Part shown: positions 56,001-60,100 of the stretch, one piece after another
How positions within the stretch are numbered: position 1 is the stretch's first letter
How the letters are laid out: every line of letters starts with the position of its first letter
Origin: Epiperipatus broadwayi
Lineage: Eukaryota; Onychophora; Udeonychophora; Euonychophora; Peripatidae
Assembly (NCBI GenBank): GCA_028023455.1
Contig: JAQFVV010012573.1
Location: 560,001 to 624,000 of the forward strand
Reading direction: 5' to 3'
Length of the DNA stretch: 64,000 nt
The notes under the pieces: generated by a model
Seen by the model: only the letters and a program-made list of their open reading frames with translations
Databases searched by the model: none
What the model was told of the DNA's origin: nothing
Translations under genes and position numbers: made by a program

Positions 56001-56775
56001 GAATTGGTTGAAGTATAAATCAGAATTACATGCACCTGGTGTCTTCTGGTAAATTAAATATCTAATCCTGTTACTCTGTTAGATATATCACTCATCAGCT
56101 TAATTTTGTTCTTCCAATATTTCAATCTTCATATTAAAATATGTCCACTTTTCAAAACAATTGTCTCTAATCTTTTTTATAACTTTATAAGTATCATACT
56201 GTCTCTTATGCAATATTTTTTTATTTGAAAGTAATCAACAATTGTAAAAAATTGAAAGTCAATACTGAATAACAACCTAATACCATATCAGTGACTGTAA
56301 GTATCTCAACTTAGATTCATAACACATTGTTACCATTCACAGTCTAGGTTTATGTCTTCGTGATTTTTAATATTTTTTGCTTTTGGTTCTAATTATTGCC
56401 TTGGCTAATGACTTCATAACATCCAGAAATGAAGGCATTTTTATCTTTCATTCCTGTGAATATAAAAAGAGAACGAACATTCACATACTTCCTACCTTGC
56501 TTCAAAAATAAAACAAAAACAAATGGCATCTTAATTAAAAACTACGAGATATCTGAAATGGAAGACCATAATGTTTTTTTTAATCCTAAACTTAAAGAGG
56601 TAAATGTTGCAGTGATTATTACGTATAAATAATAATTCACATTATAATTTAAAAAATAAACAATACCTAAAAAATATTTTGAAGGAAGCATTAAATTGAA
56701 AGAACCGCATGCGGGGAGCTTTGCAAGGCCATAAAGACCTGGGCTAGAGGATCGAAGTAAACTAAGTACCACCAT
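7979..56775 (-). CDS. NDUFB5: NADH:ubiquinone oxidoreductase subunit B5 (NDUFB5/SGDH), four spliced exons, 3' end outside window
   Basis: This gene encodes a single-pass accessory subunit of mitochondrial complex I in the inner membrane; it is structural, not catalytic. Joined exons give 107 residues of a protein that is about 189 long in human. Residues 1-36 are a basic, Ser/Leu-rich presequence starting [13 protein letters not shown]. Residues 44-64 contain [12 protein letters not shown], matching the family KRLFVIRPSRF block. Residues 66-86 form the membrane helix and are followed by the diagnostic [19 protein letters not shown]. All introns are GT-AG with phases 1, 0 and 1, and the last exon ends in phase 0. 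An in-frame ATG 13 codons upstream (56814) would add an acidic stretch unlike a mitochondrial signal, so I chose 56775. The C-terminal 70 or so residues were not found in 1-7978 and presumably lie left of the window. The gene spans more than 48.8 kb for a small protein. Confidence 0.93.
9624..9840. mobile_element. 217-bp foldback element (70-bp inverted arms)
   Basis: The left arm (9624-9693) and right arm (9771-9840) are near-perfect inverted repeats, both reading TATTAAAACAGGC...CTCTCTATA...TTGCCACTCAGTG...AATCAATGGATGCCAG. A 77-nt loop separates them. There is no coding capacity; the 69-codon ORF across it is incidental. It is consistent with a MITE or a snapback insertion, and no clear target duplication was seen. 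Confidence 0.75.
10914..11106. repeat. Tandem duplication, units of 95 and 89 bp plus a partial third
   Basis: Units start at 10914, 11009 and 11098 with GAAGCAGA. The first two share TTCTCTAT.CTTGCA.TGTGGAT.TGGCAAAAC and AATAAATTTTCTTAATAACTGCATC. The small ORFs on both strands across this block are by-products of the repeat. Confidence 0.75.
12480..13080 (-). pseudogene. LINE C-terminal fragment with zinc-binding (zf-RVT-like) domain
   Basis: A 117-codon frame (13062 to 12709) contains [18 protein letters not shown], then [20 protein letters not shown]. The C-x2-C-x8-H-x3-C spacing is that of the zinc-binding domain following reverse transcriptase in several non-LTR retrotransposon clades. 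A frame change near 12710 leads into a further 115-codon overlapping frame that probably continues the same protein ([21 protein letters not shown]). No RT core is present next to it. It is a 5'-truncated dead copy; the clade cannot be assigned. Confidence 0.65.
13314..13511 (-). pseudogene. Possible LINE-derived fragment (RNase H-like?)
   Basis: This is a 65-codon minus-strand ORF in locally less AT-rich sequence, just upstream of the zf-RVT fragment in the same orientation. The run [16 protein letters not shown] is reminiscent of the S-x-x-x-AE-x-x-AI helix of RNase H domains in some LINEs, but the catalytic acids are not convincing. It may be part of the same dead element, or unrelated. 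Confidence 0.25.
14330..15390. other. GC-richer unclassified block, possible solo LTR
   Basis: This block is less AT-rich than its surroundings, without long ORFs. It contains an AATAAA signal (about 15164) followed by TATA-rich and GT-containing sequence, and a purine run AAAAAAGGGAGTAGTAG at about 15280-15296. This resembles an LTR with a poly(A) site, but matching ends, a TG/CA boundary or a target duplication could not be established. Confidence 0.3.
16971..17970. mobile_element. hAT-type non-autonomous DNA transposon, 1000 bp, with perfect 8-bp TSD
   Basis: The terminal inverted repeats start CAGTGGTGC at both ends (left CAGTGGTGCACAATG, right CAGTGGTGCCGGAACC on the minus strand). They are flanked by the identical octamer ATCTAGAA (16963-16970 and 17971-17978). 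An 8-bp duplication and CAGTGGTG ends are hallmarks of hAT elements. No transposase ORF is present. The middle holds a 133-135-bp direct repeat (17242-17376 and 17618-17750) around a 241-bp GC-richer spacer. Confidence 0.88.
17377..17617. repeat. Spacer of roughly 50-bp imperfect repeats inside the hAT element
   Basis: The spacer shows three to four diverged units built on CCRTTATATCTGKCG...TTGGRG...TAATTGTTCC. It sits between two direct copies of the hAT interior, so it probably arrived with or caused the internal duplication. Confidence 0.5.
19689..19752 (-). other. Candidate small exon of unknown gene (weak)
   Basis: An ATG at 19752 opens 21 codons ([20 protein letters not shown], then S) that run into a perfect donor, TCTC/gtaagt at 19688. 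An in-frame stop lies just upstream of the ATG. GLPWSL occurs in fumarylacetoacetate-hydrolase-domain proteins, but the rest does not fit. No partner exon was recognised. Confidence 0.15.
22324..23562. mobile_element. Unclassified 1239-bp terminal-inverted-repeat element inserted in the RTE endonuclease
   Basis: The ends are inverted repeats: left GGTTCTCGTCGATGAG, right (minus strand) GGGTTGTCGTCGATGAA. Both are followed 20-21 bp in by the identical 20-mer CATATCCCACTGGATGGCGC (22344-22363 and 23522-23541 inverted); similarity extends about 80 bp. The heptamer TTTTCTT flanks both sides (22317-22323 and 23563-23569). The RTE reading frame before and after (LQKKK / FYIMNSFF) shows this is a clean insertion. 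The inside holds two diverged direct copies (about 22460-22700 and 22850-23110) separated by a 12-bp minisatellite. There is no transposase. The superfamily is unknown. Confidence 0.8.
22711..22838 (+). repeat. 12-bp minisatellite (GGTTAGTTTTAG)n
   Basis: There are about ten units of GGTTAGTTTTAG with a few variants (GGTTAGCTTTAG and one 11-mer). It resembles the TTAGGG telomere motif, but the period is 12 and it lies inside the TIR element, so it is not a telomere. Confidence 0.85.
25620..25686 (-). CDS. NDUFB5: NDUFB5 coding exon 3 (transmembrane helix)
   Basis: The exon is 67 bp (22 codons + 1), with acceptor polyT-ag/CATTTT and donor TTTATTG/gtaagt. It encodes [19 protein letters not shown] and then VFI. 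This hydrophobic span is equivalent to the human [21 protein letters not shown] helix. The leftover G combines with exon 4 to give Gly. Confidence 0.92.
26290..27200 (-). pseudogene. LINE reverse transcriptase fragment (RTE/BovB- or L1-like)
   Basis: The reading [18 protein letters not shown] (about 26870-26915) is RT motif A with the surrounding K-AFD-VN pattern. Further left, [15 protein letters not shown] retains the shape of the YADDTxLM catalytic motif, with the second Ala-Asp degraded. [13 protein letters not shown] matches the thumb region following it. Stops and frameshifts are frequent. No endonuclease was found, so it is a truncated relic. Confidence 0.6.
28884..28975. repeat. Loop-free palindrome built from a tRNA-derived SINE end
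   Basis: Two near-perfect inverted arms of about 46 bp (28884-28930 and 28931-28975) meet at CAG/CTG with no spacer. Each arm contains GAAAGTCTGTGTTCAAATCC, which carries an RNA polymerase III B-box-like core (GTTCAAATCC). The same module, in a diverged form, occurs once at about 32195-32215. An inverted fusion of two SINE fragments is the simplest reading. Confidence 0.75.
29690..32908 (-). pseudogene. Non-LTR retrotransposon copy A (5'-truncated, reverse transcriptase)
   Basis: Reading leftwards from 32908: a domain linker with [20 protein letters not shown] (32536-32787), then RT motifs [20 protein letters not shown] (motif B, 31332) and [19 protein letters not shown] (motif C, with FADD changed to FTDD). 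Then comes the thumb ([18 protein letters not shown]), a C-terminal open frame (30087 to 29806, [15 protein letters not shown]) and the 3' end at about 29690. The copy has many frameshifts. A roughly 340-bp SINE-like insertion (31936-32275) and a smaller extra stretch (about 30060-30240) are absent from copy B. It begins at the endonuclease C-terminus, exactly where copy B ends. Confidence 0.82.
31936..32275 (+). mobile_element. SINE-like insertion in LINE copy A
   Basis: About 340 bp are present in copy A and absent at the matching place in copy B. Flanks AAATGGGCTTT (left) and AAATGCTTTTAT (right) suggest a diverged target duplication. The plus strand contains GTGGGTCAGCAATATGAG followed by GAAAGTCTGAATTCGAATCC, an A-box/B-box-like pair as in tRNA-derived SINEs. 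Confidence 0.55.
32909..36240 (-). pseudogene. Non-LTR retrotransposon copy B with SGNH-like domain, EN remnant and reverse transcriptase
   Basis: This is in the same orientation as copy A and head-to-tail with it. From the right it holds an SGNH-hydrolase-like domain (about 35760-36180), a short endonuclease remnant ending [14 protein letters not shown], then a linker and the RT. RT pieces include [20 protein letters not shown] (34950), [15 protein letters not shown], motif [14 protein letters not shown], motif [21 protein letters not shown] (about 34390) and motif [20 protein letters not shown] (about 34230). A zinc-binding-like [16 protein letters not shown] sits near 33250. The 3' end (GCATAGTTGCTGAGAG...) matches that of copy A. 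Most of the endonuclease is missing. Not functional. Confidence 0.82.
35760..36180 (-). pseudogene. SGNH-hydrolase (esterase)-like domain of LINE copy B
   Basis: The start [13 protein letters not shown] (Gly-Asp-Ser nucleophile block, GDS at 36165-36173) is followed by [17 protein letters not shown] (oxyanion Gly block) and [17 protein letters not shown] (GTNN, the Asn block). It ends with KDGLHLGK (Asp-x-x-His, 35765-35779). All four SGNH landmarks are visible in order. One stop and a frame change break it. Such esterase domains are known in ORF1 proteins of CR1-like LINEs; here it directly precedes the RT part because the endonuclease is mostly deleted. Confidence 0.7.
37130..37795 (-). pseudogene. 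Penelope-like element fragment, left arm of inverted pair
   Basis: On the minus strand this arm is colinear with 37840-38530. Shared runs include TTTCTAGATCATGAAAA, AGAGTTAAACTAGTT and TATTCATT...TTCATCAAA. The reading [13 protein letters not shown] and [12 protein letters not shown] is the counterpart of the better-preserved right arm. It is heavily mutated. Confidence 0.6.
37796..37839. repeat. Perfect 17-bp hairpin at the centre of the inverted pair
   Basis: The arms GCTATTTTTATTATATC (37796-37812) and its exact complement (37823-37839) surround a 10-nt loop. The hairpin marks the axis of symmetry of the two Penelope-like fragments. Confidence 0.85.
37840..38530 (+). pseudogene. Penelope-like element fragment with GIY-YIG-like endonuclease, right arm
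   Basis: The plus-strand reading [20 protein letters not shown], then VIYCSKS(stop)[31 protein letters not shown] and [13 protein letters not shown], keeps the layout of the GIY-YIG nuclease at the end of Penelope-like elements (Y-x-G, R-x-x-x-H, S...H...H/F, K/R-R-x-x-E). Stops interrupt it. Family assignment is by pattern only. Alternative: an unrelated decayed ORF. Confidence 0.5.
38885..39240. other. Less AT-rich island of unknown nature
   Basis: Both strands have partly open frames here: plus 39036-39236 (66 codons, [17 protein letters not shown]...) and minus [19 protein letters not shown]. Neither matches a family I recognise, and no splice-phase partner was found. It may be a decayed mobile-element ORF. 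Confidence 0.25.
39504..39586 (-). CDS. NDUFB5: NDUFB5 coding exon 2
   Basis: The exon is 83 bp (2 + 27 codons), with acceptor ...aaatttag/CACAAATT and donor CAGCTT/gtaagt. It encodes [18 protein letters not shown] and then SYTKFKDQL, corresponding to the matrix-side segment just before the membrane helix in the family. No competing frame is open with matching splice phases. Confidence 0.9.
42835..43490 (+). repeat. 5' LTR of Ty3/gypsy-type element Y
   Basis: This 656-bp block is repeated at 54971-55648 in the same orientation with high similarity (for example ATTGATCTACATTATTATTT and GTGATTTCCTTCATAAGAT-like runs). It starts TGA and ends AGACATAGCA, giving TG...CA ends. Two bases later comes TGGTGCAATCAGTC, a plausible tRNA primer-binding site. 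The small ORFs inside are by-products. Confidence 0.82.
43640..44340 (+). pseudogene. Element Y gag (Mag/K02A2.6-like Ty3/gypsy)
   Basis: Frames alternate but the family layout is clear. [16 protein letters not shown] is the L...HF.P block. [20 protein letters not shown] and [19 protein letters not shown] match the E-s-v-eyv-aLr-LA and ldemLrdrf-v-Gi blocks. [16 protein letters not shown] matches the A-i-a-e segment. Two CCHC-like knuckles follow ([20 protein letters not shown] and EIMC). It starts shortly after the LTR and primer site. Multiple stops and frameshifts are present. Gag normally packages RNA in cytoplasmic particles; this copy cannot be functional. Confidence 0.8.
44371..47696 (+). 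repeat. Left long terminal repeat of nested element X (about 3.3 kb)
   Basis: This block begins TGAAACTGTAAATATGG and ends GATTTTGAC. It is colinear with 50879-54045 along its whole length. Directly after it comes TGGTGTTAGG, a possible primer-binding site. It contains a roughly 250-bp stretch (about 44700-44960) missing from the right copy. No protein coding was recognised. Terminal repeats this long are unusual; a segmental duplication is the alternative. Confidence 0.7.
48085..48710 (+). repeat. Tandem repeat, units of about 80-105 bp
   Basis: Anchors of the form ATTTTACAGCC(A) recur at about 48201, 48305, 48402, 48483 and 48584. They alternate with AACACCATRTTTTACAACC and GTTTAGAATTAAT motifs. 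At least five diverged units lie in the leader of element X. Confidence 0.8.
49285..49540 (+). repeat. 45-bp minisatellite, six units
   Basis: GTTAGAAACATAG recurs at 49294, 49336, 49381, 49426, 49471 and 49516. The spacing is 42 then 45 bp each, a multiple of three. This keeps a repetitive minus-strand ORF ([13 protein letters not shown]...) open; that ORF is an artefact of the period. Confidence 0.88.
49625..50092 (+). pseudogene. Element X gag-like coiled-coil ORF
   Basis: From 49625 one frame reads [15 protein letters not shown], a stop, DENLIAIL, a stop, and [20 protein letters not shown]. It then shifts to a heptad-rich stretch ([20 protein letters not shown], later [20 protein letters not shown]). 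Long coiled coils at the start of gag are seen in several LTR retrotransposons. Two stops and one frameshift inactivate it. Identification as gag rests on its position between a primer-site-like sequence and integrase remains. Confidence 0.5.
50115..50630 (+). pseudogene. Element X integrase C-terminal part
   Basis: The reading [20 protein letters not shown] corresponds to the end of the integrase core (N-S-x-x-x-STG-x-x-P). In a shifted frame, [20 protein letters not shown] and a later HLKLYYD match the GPY-type C-terminal domain (F-x-VGD-x-V, then rLK-Y). It lies directly after the coiled-coil ORF with no RT between, showing a deletion of the middle of pol. Frameshifts are present. Confidence 0.65.
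50879..54045 (+). repeat. Right long terminal repeat of element X (about 3.2 kb)
   Basis: This block begins TGAAGCTGTAAATATGG and ends GATTTTGAC, then meets the protease part of element Y (CGACTAAAACGAC). Relative to the left copy it has a roughly 75-bp internal duplication (about 51330-51460), an extra stretch near 52575-52655 and a roughly 250-bp deletion. Flanks of X (GCATAC / CGACTA) do not give a clean target duplication. Confidence 0.7.
54046..54420 (+). pseudogene. Element Y retroviral-type aspartic protease
   Basis: The segment [19 protein letters not shown] has the catalytic D-S-G (54108-54116). After a frame change comes [20 protein letters not shown] and then [18 protein letters not shown], a stop, and DWFSEIG. 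This reproduces the flap and the ILGRDW motif of gypsy proteases; the stop sits where Arg is usual (CGA to TGA). It follows directly after the inserted element and continues the gag reading of Y. The RT that should follow is not recognisable; 54430-54970 is degraded. Confidence 0.78.
54971..55648 (+). repeat. 3' LTR of element Y
   Basis: This 678-bp partner of 42835-43490 also starts TGA and ends AGACATAGCA. Differences from the 5' LTR include small indels (an extra GACTTCAAGT-like stretch near 55407). The bases outside the two LTRs do not form a clear target duplication. Confidence 0.82.
55800..56235 (-). pseudogene. RTE-type endonuclease fragment
   Basis: The minus strand reads [16 protein letters not shown] (55891-55935) with the catalytic GDFNA motif of AP-type endonucleases, followed by [18 protein letters not shown]. 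Upstream, [14 protein letters not shown] matches the preceding QVYAPTS block. It is colinear with the part of the RTE copy around 23580-23800. A short relic with stops. Confidence 0.7.
56667..56775 (-). CDS. NDUFB5: NDUFB5 coding exon 1 (mitochondrial presequence)
   Basis: This exon has 36 codons plus one base, and the donor reads TTTTTTAG/gtattg. The peptide begins [20 protein letters not shown], which lines up with the start of vertebrate NDUFB5 (MAAMSLLRR...). It has Arg and Lys but no acidic residue, as expected for a mitochondrial targeting sequence. Its single leftover G joins exon 2 to make an Ala codon. Confidence 0.88.
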
Positions 56776-57078
56776 TTTGTCTTCGTTATAAACCTTTCCG
56801 TCAAGGTTAAGCATTTATATTCTATATGGGGTATTATTTTACAAGACTTTTTTATAAATATAACAAAAACATTTATAAAAATTTATATATTATAATATTG
56901 TTACAATATAATTATTATTAATATTTATTTTGAATTAAGTAATTTTAACCAATGAAATTTGTAGAAATTATTTAAGCATCAATTACTATTGTTATTTTTT
57001 TTAATATTTCAGTAGCGTGGGAAGAAGTTCACTTTTATAAACAGATTTTTTAAAGTAATTTATTTCATGCATTGAAAA
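56776..57078. promoter_or_regulatory. Compact divergent promoter between NDUFB5 and SPAG7
   Basis: Only 303 bp separate the two start codons. The segment is AT-rich with no clear TATA box in a meaningful position. It contains one CCAAT pentamer (56949-56953). A pyrimidine tract and AG (57011-57012) resembling a splice acceptor lie 66 nt before the SPAG7 start. The arrangement suggests a bidirectional promoter; transcription starts cannot be placed from sequence. Confidence 0.6.
57013..57078 (+). other. Putative SPAG7 5' UTR after an acceptor-like site, with short uORF
   Basis: A polyT stretch then atatttcag precedes TAGCGTGGG. This looks like a 3' splice site for a cis-spliced leader exon or a trans-spliced leader. 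The 66-nt stretch also carries the uORF ATG CAT TGA at 57067-57075. There is little room upstream for a conventional exon and intron before the NDUFB5 coding region begins. Confidence 0.4.
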
Positions 57079-57157
57079 ATGGATCTATTAGGATCTATAT
57101 TAAGCACTATGGATAAGCCTCCCAGTGTTGGAGGAAAACAGAAAGAAATAGCTAAAA
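57079..57157 (+). CDS. SPAG7: SPAG7 coding exon 1
   Basis: The exon has 26 codons plus one base and its donor reads AAAA/gtaagt. A three-codon upstream ORF (ATG CAT TGA, 57067-57075) ends 3 nt before the start codon and could modulate initiation. The chosen ATG gives the family N-terminus (MDLLGSIL) directly. Confidence 0.9.
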
Positions 57158-60100
57158 GTAAGTAGTACTTTAAATTAAATTTTATTTAAGACCATTTGTG
57201 CGTCGCAGAAATCTGAAACTGATTCGTTTGTGATGATTTATTTATTCTATTCAAGTCATTAATCTTTTCTTTTTTAAAAAAAATATAGACATTATCATTC
57301 TTTCTATATATTTTACTATATATATTTGTTGCGCGTTAATATAATATTTTTTTTTACTATATTTACATTTGGAAGTTAATATATGAAAATAATTTGAAAT
57401 GTAATAACTAAATTTAAATAAGTGTAAGGCCCGTTATTTCTCTATAATCATTTAAAACACACGCACATAATTTGAAGAATTAGCGTTGAAATTATTTAGG
57501 AAAGCAAAAATGAAAACAGTTTTTTTCGTACAGATTACAAGGTAGAAGATTATTGAATTTTTTAACTTTAGAATAAAATATATATTTTTCTGCAGCCAAA
57601 ATGTTGTTATAATCTCATAACATGTTCTCAATCACGAAATTTTTGTTTTATCCTTAAGATTTATAATATCTTGCATATATATCTAATTGGCATCATTGAG
57701 GACACTGAAAAAACGTAAATTGCGTTAAAATTAATTTAGGAACTATATAAAGTGAAATATTAGAGATAAGTACAGTTTAATTTTTTTTTAGAAAAGAGCA
57801 TAGGATGGAGATATATATTGATTAAAAGAATGTAGTTATAAATCCAAAGAAATTTATTAATAATAATGATAATTATAATTAAGTCCAGTTTAATTCTGTG
57901 TAAAAGATATTTTAAATATTGAATATCCAGAATTAGAAACATTTTTTAAAATTCTTTTGAGTTAATAGAATTTTTAAAAAAATGTTATGTAAAAGAAAAT
58001 TAAAAAAAACATCTGGCTTTAACTAATTAGAAAGATCTAATTAGTTCTCTCTGTAATTATTTGTCTATTTCAGAGAATAAATCCATAACTACATAAAAGA
58101 TTGGCACATCTAAATGATCATTCTTATTTCTATCCCTTGCCCTAACATGGTTCTTGACATCCAAGCGATCTTATTGGATTTGGAATCAGCTAATCTGAAG
58201 AAATTTTCTATGGCAAGGGAAAAAAAGAGATTGGGAGACATCTGCCTTCTAAAATAGCAAAACAGATCTTAAGCAAACCTTAAAGGCTATCATCATATGT
58301 ATTAATGTTTTATTAAGCCTTAGGGCTTACGATATTCACACCTGTAAGTAGAGACTACTTTTTATTTTCTATTCATGTTTTATATCAATCTGTATATTAG
58401 TTGTTACTCATAGTATCTGTACTTTATGTTATTTGAGGTTTATGATTAAATTTAGTAGTCTGAGGAGTTTCATTCAGAGATTTTCCATCTTTACATAATT
58501 TTTTGTTAATGTATATCAGTTATCATTATTAAATAATTTTAAAAATTACTGAATTATAAAAGTAAATTATTATTAAACTTTACTTCTTGGACAACATGCA
58601 AAATAATCTGTGATTGTAAGTCAGTTTGTTTTTATCTATACAGCAGATCGAACAAAGCAATGGATTATTTCATATTACAATTGTGTTTTTTTTTTTATAA
58701 TTAGCATATAAAATTTATCTGAACTACGATTATTTTGGAATTATTACTTTTCATTAAAAAAAGTACACACTCATTTACTGATTGAACAGCTAACTGAATC
58801 AATCATTATCACAAAAAAGAAACAATATTAAATGGTTAATATATTAAAAAAGTTAACAAATATTATACAGAAAAAAAAAATGTAAAAAAAAATTCCTCAA
58901 GATATACAAATACCTGATTAAAATTAAAAAAACAAATAAAGAAGACTGTATATTCTTTAAGCTAAATCATTAGAATTTTAAACAATGAAATGAATATTTA
59001 TTTATTTATTTTTTTTAAGTGTCATAGCATTGGCCGGGACGGGAACCCGCAACCCGGGCAACTGCCTGCAAGTGCAAGTCAGTCGCGCTGACCTGAATAT
59101 TGTTAAACAAAATCAGTAAAATGGTATAAAATAATAAAATATAATGGAAAGTTAAACATGATTTATTGTTTAATGAAGTGTTTAGCTAAAAAAAAAAAAA
59201 AAGATTAATAAACACATTTAAAGAAAATAGAAAAGTAAAACCAAACTAAAAAAAAGTGGATAGATTAAATGAGAAATGAAGGTATTTGAGAAGTTGAAAT
59301 AAATATATAAATGAATAAGATAAAACTGTTAAGGTAATAGTTTTAAAATAAATTGATATAGTTAATATTGAATCAAAAGTACATCAAAGATTCACTATAA
59401 GATATTACACCTTCCTTGTTATTGATAAAAGTCACAATATTGCAATCATATTTTTATTATTTTTTTTAATTGACGCACCAACACAAATGTGATCAACTCA
59501 GATTAATCTGGGACATTTATGTCCAGTTAATAATAGATAGATATTCAATTTTCTGAGTTATTGTGGATGGCTAATAGGATTGTTTATGGTCCAATTTATC
59601 TGAAAGAAAATTTCTTAATTTGCTTGTGCCATGAAAAAGTTTTGCAAGATTTATCTAACCTGAATTTGAATCCCAGATTATGTGCATGGAGATCTAATAC
59701 ATTAATTACTGTATCTTGAGTTAGTTGATGAATATTTATAGTGATAGGATATAAATACAGTGAAGAATGAAGAAATGATAAAATTGCAATAGAAATATTG
59801 AGACAATTAATGAGGAAAAAAAGACTACAATCAAGTTTAAGTTGATTTCTCCTTTTAACTTTTTATCAATTATTAAGTTTTATTCATTAAAAAAAAAATC
59901 ATTGGTATAAAATGTGAAGCTTTTAAATAATAAATCTAATATAGTTAATGCATTTCTTTAGAACTTTCCATGTTTTAATTTTTTTCTTGTTTTTTTAAGC
60001 ATATATTTATTACCATTACATTATTTTTTAGGACAAAATTTTTTCACTTTTTTCTCACTTTATGACTTTCTAGTCTCACTAGCTCATTTCAGCATAGTTT

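Larger units (their letters stand above)
39587..56666 (-). other. NDUFB5 intron 1 (about 17.1 kb)
   Basis: This intron holds the nested LTR elements (42835-55648) and an RTE endonuclease fragment. 39600-42830 and 56240-56660 are AT-rich without recognisable genes. One diverged direct repeat of about 100 bp was seen at 40425-40523 and 41694-41793, built on TTTTTTTTAATCAATCA and CCTGAATCAACAATGA. Confidence 0.85.

Noticed and set aside
56776-56814. Upstream in-frame ATG of NDUFB5 at 56814
   Set aside because: It would add 13 residues with several acidic positions before MVVLSLLRS, unlike a mitochondrial presequence; the downstream start matches the family length.
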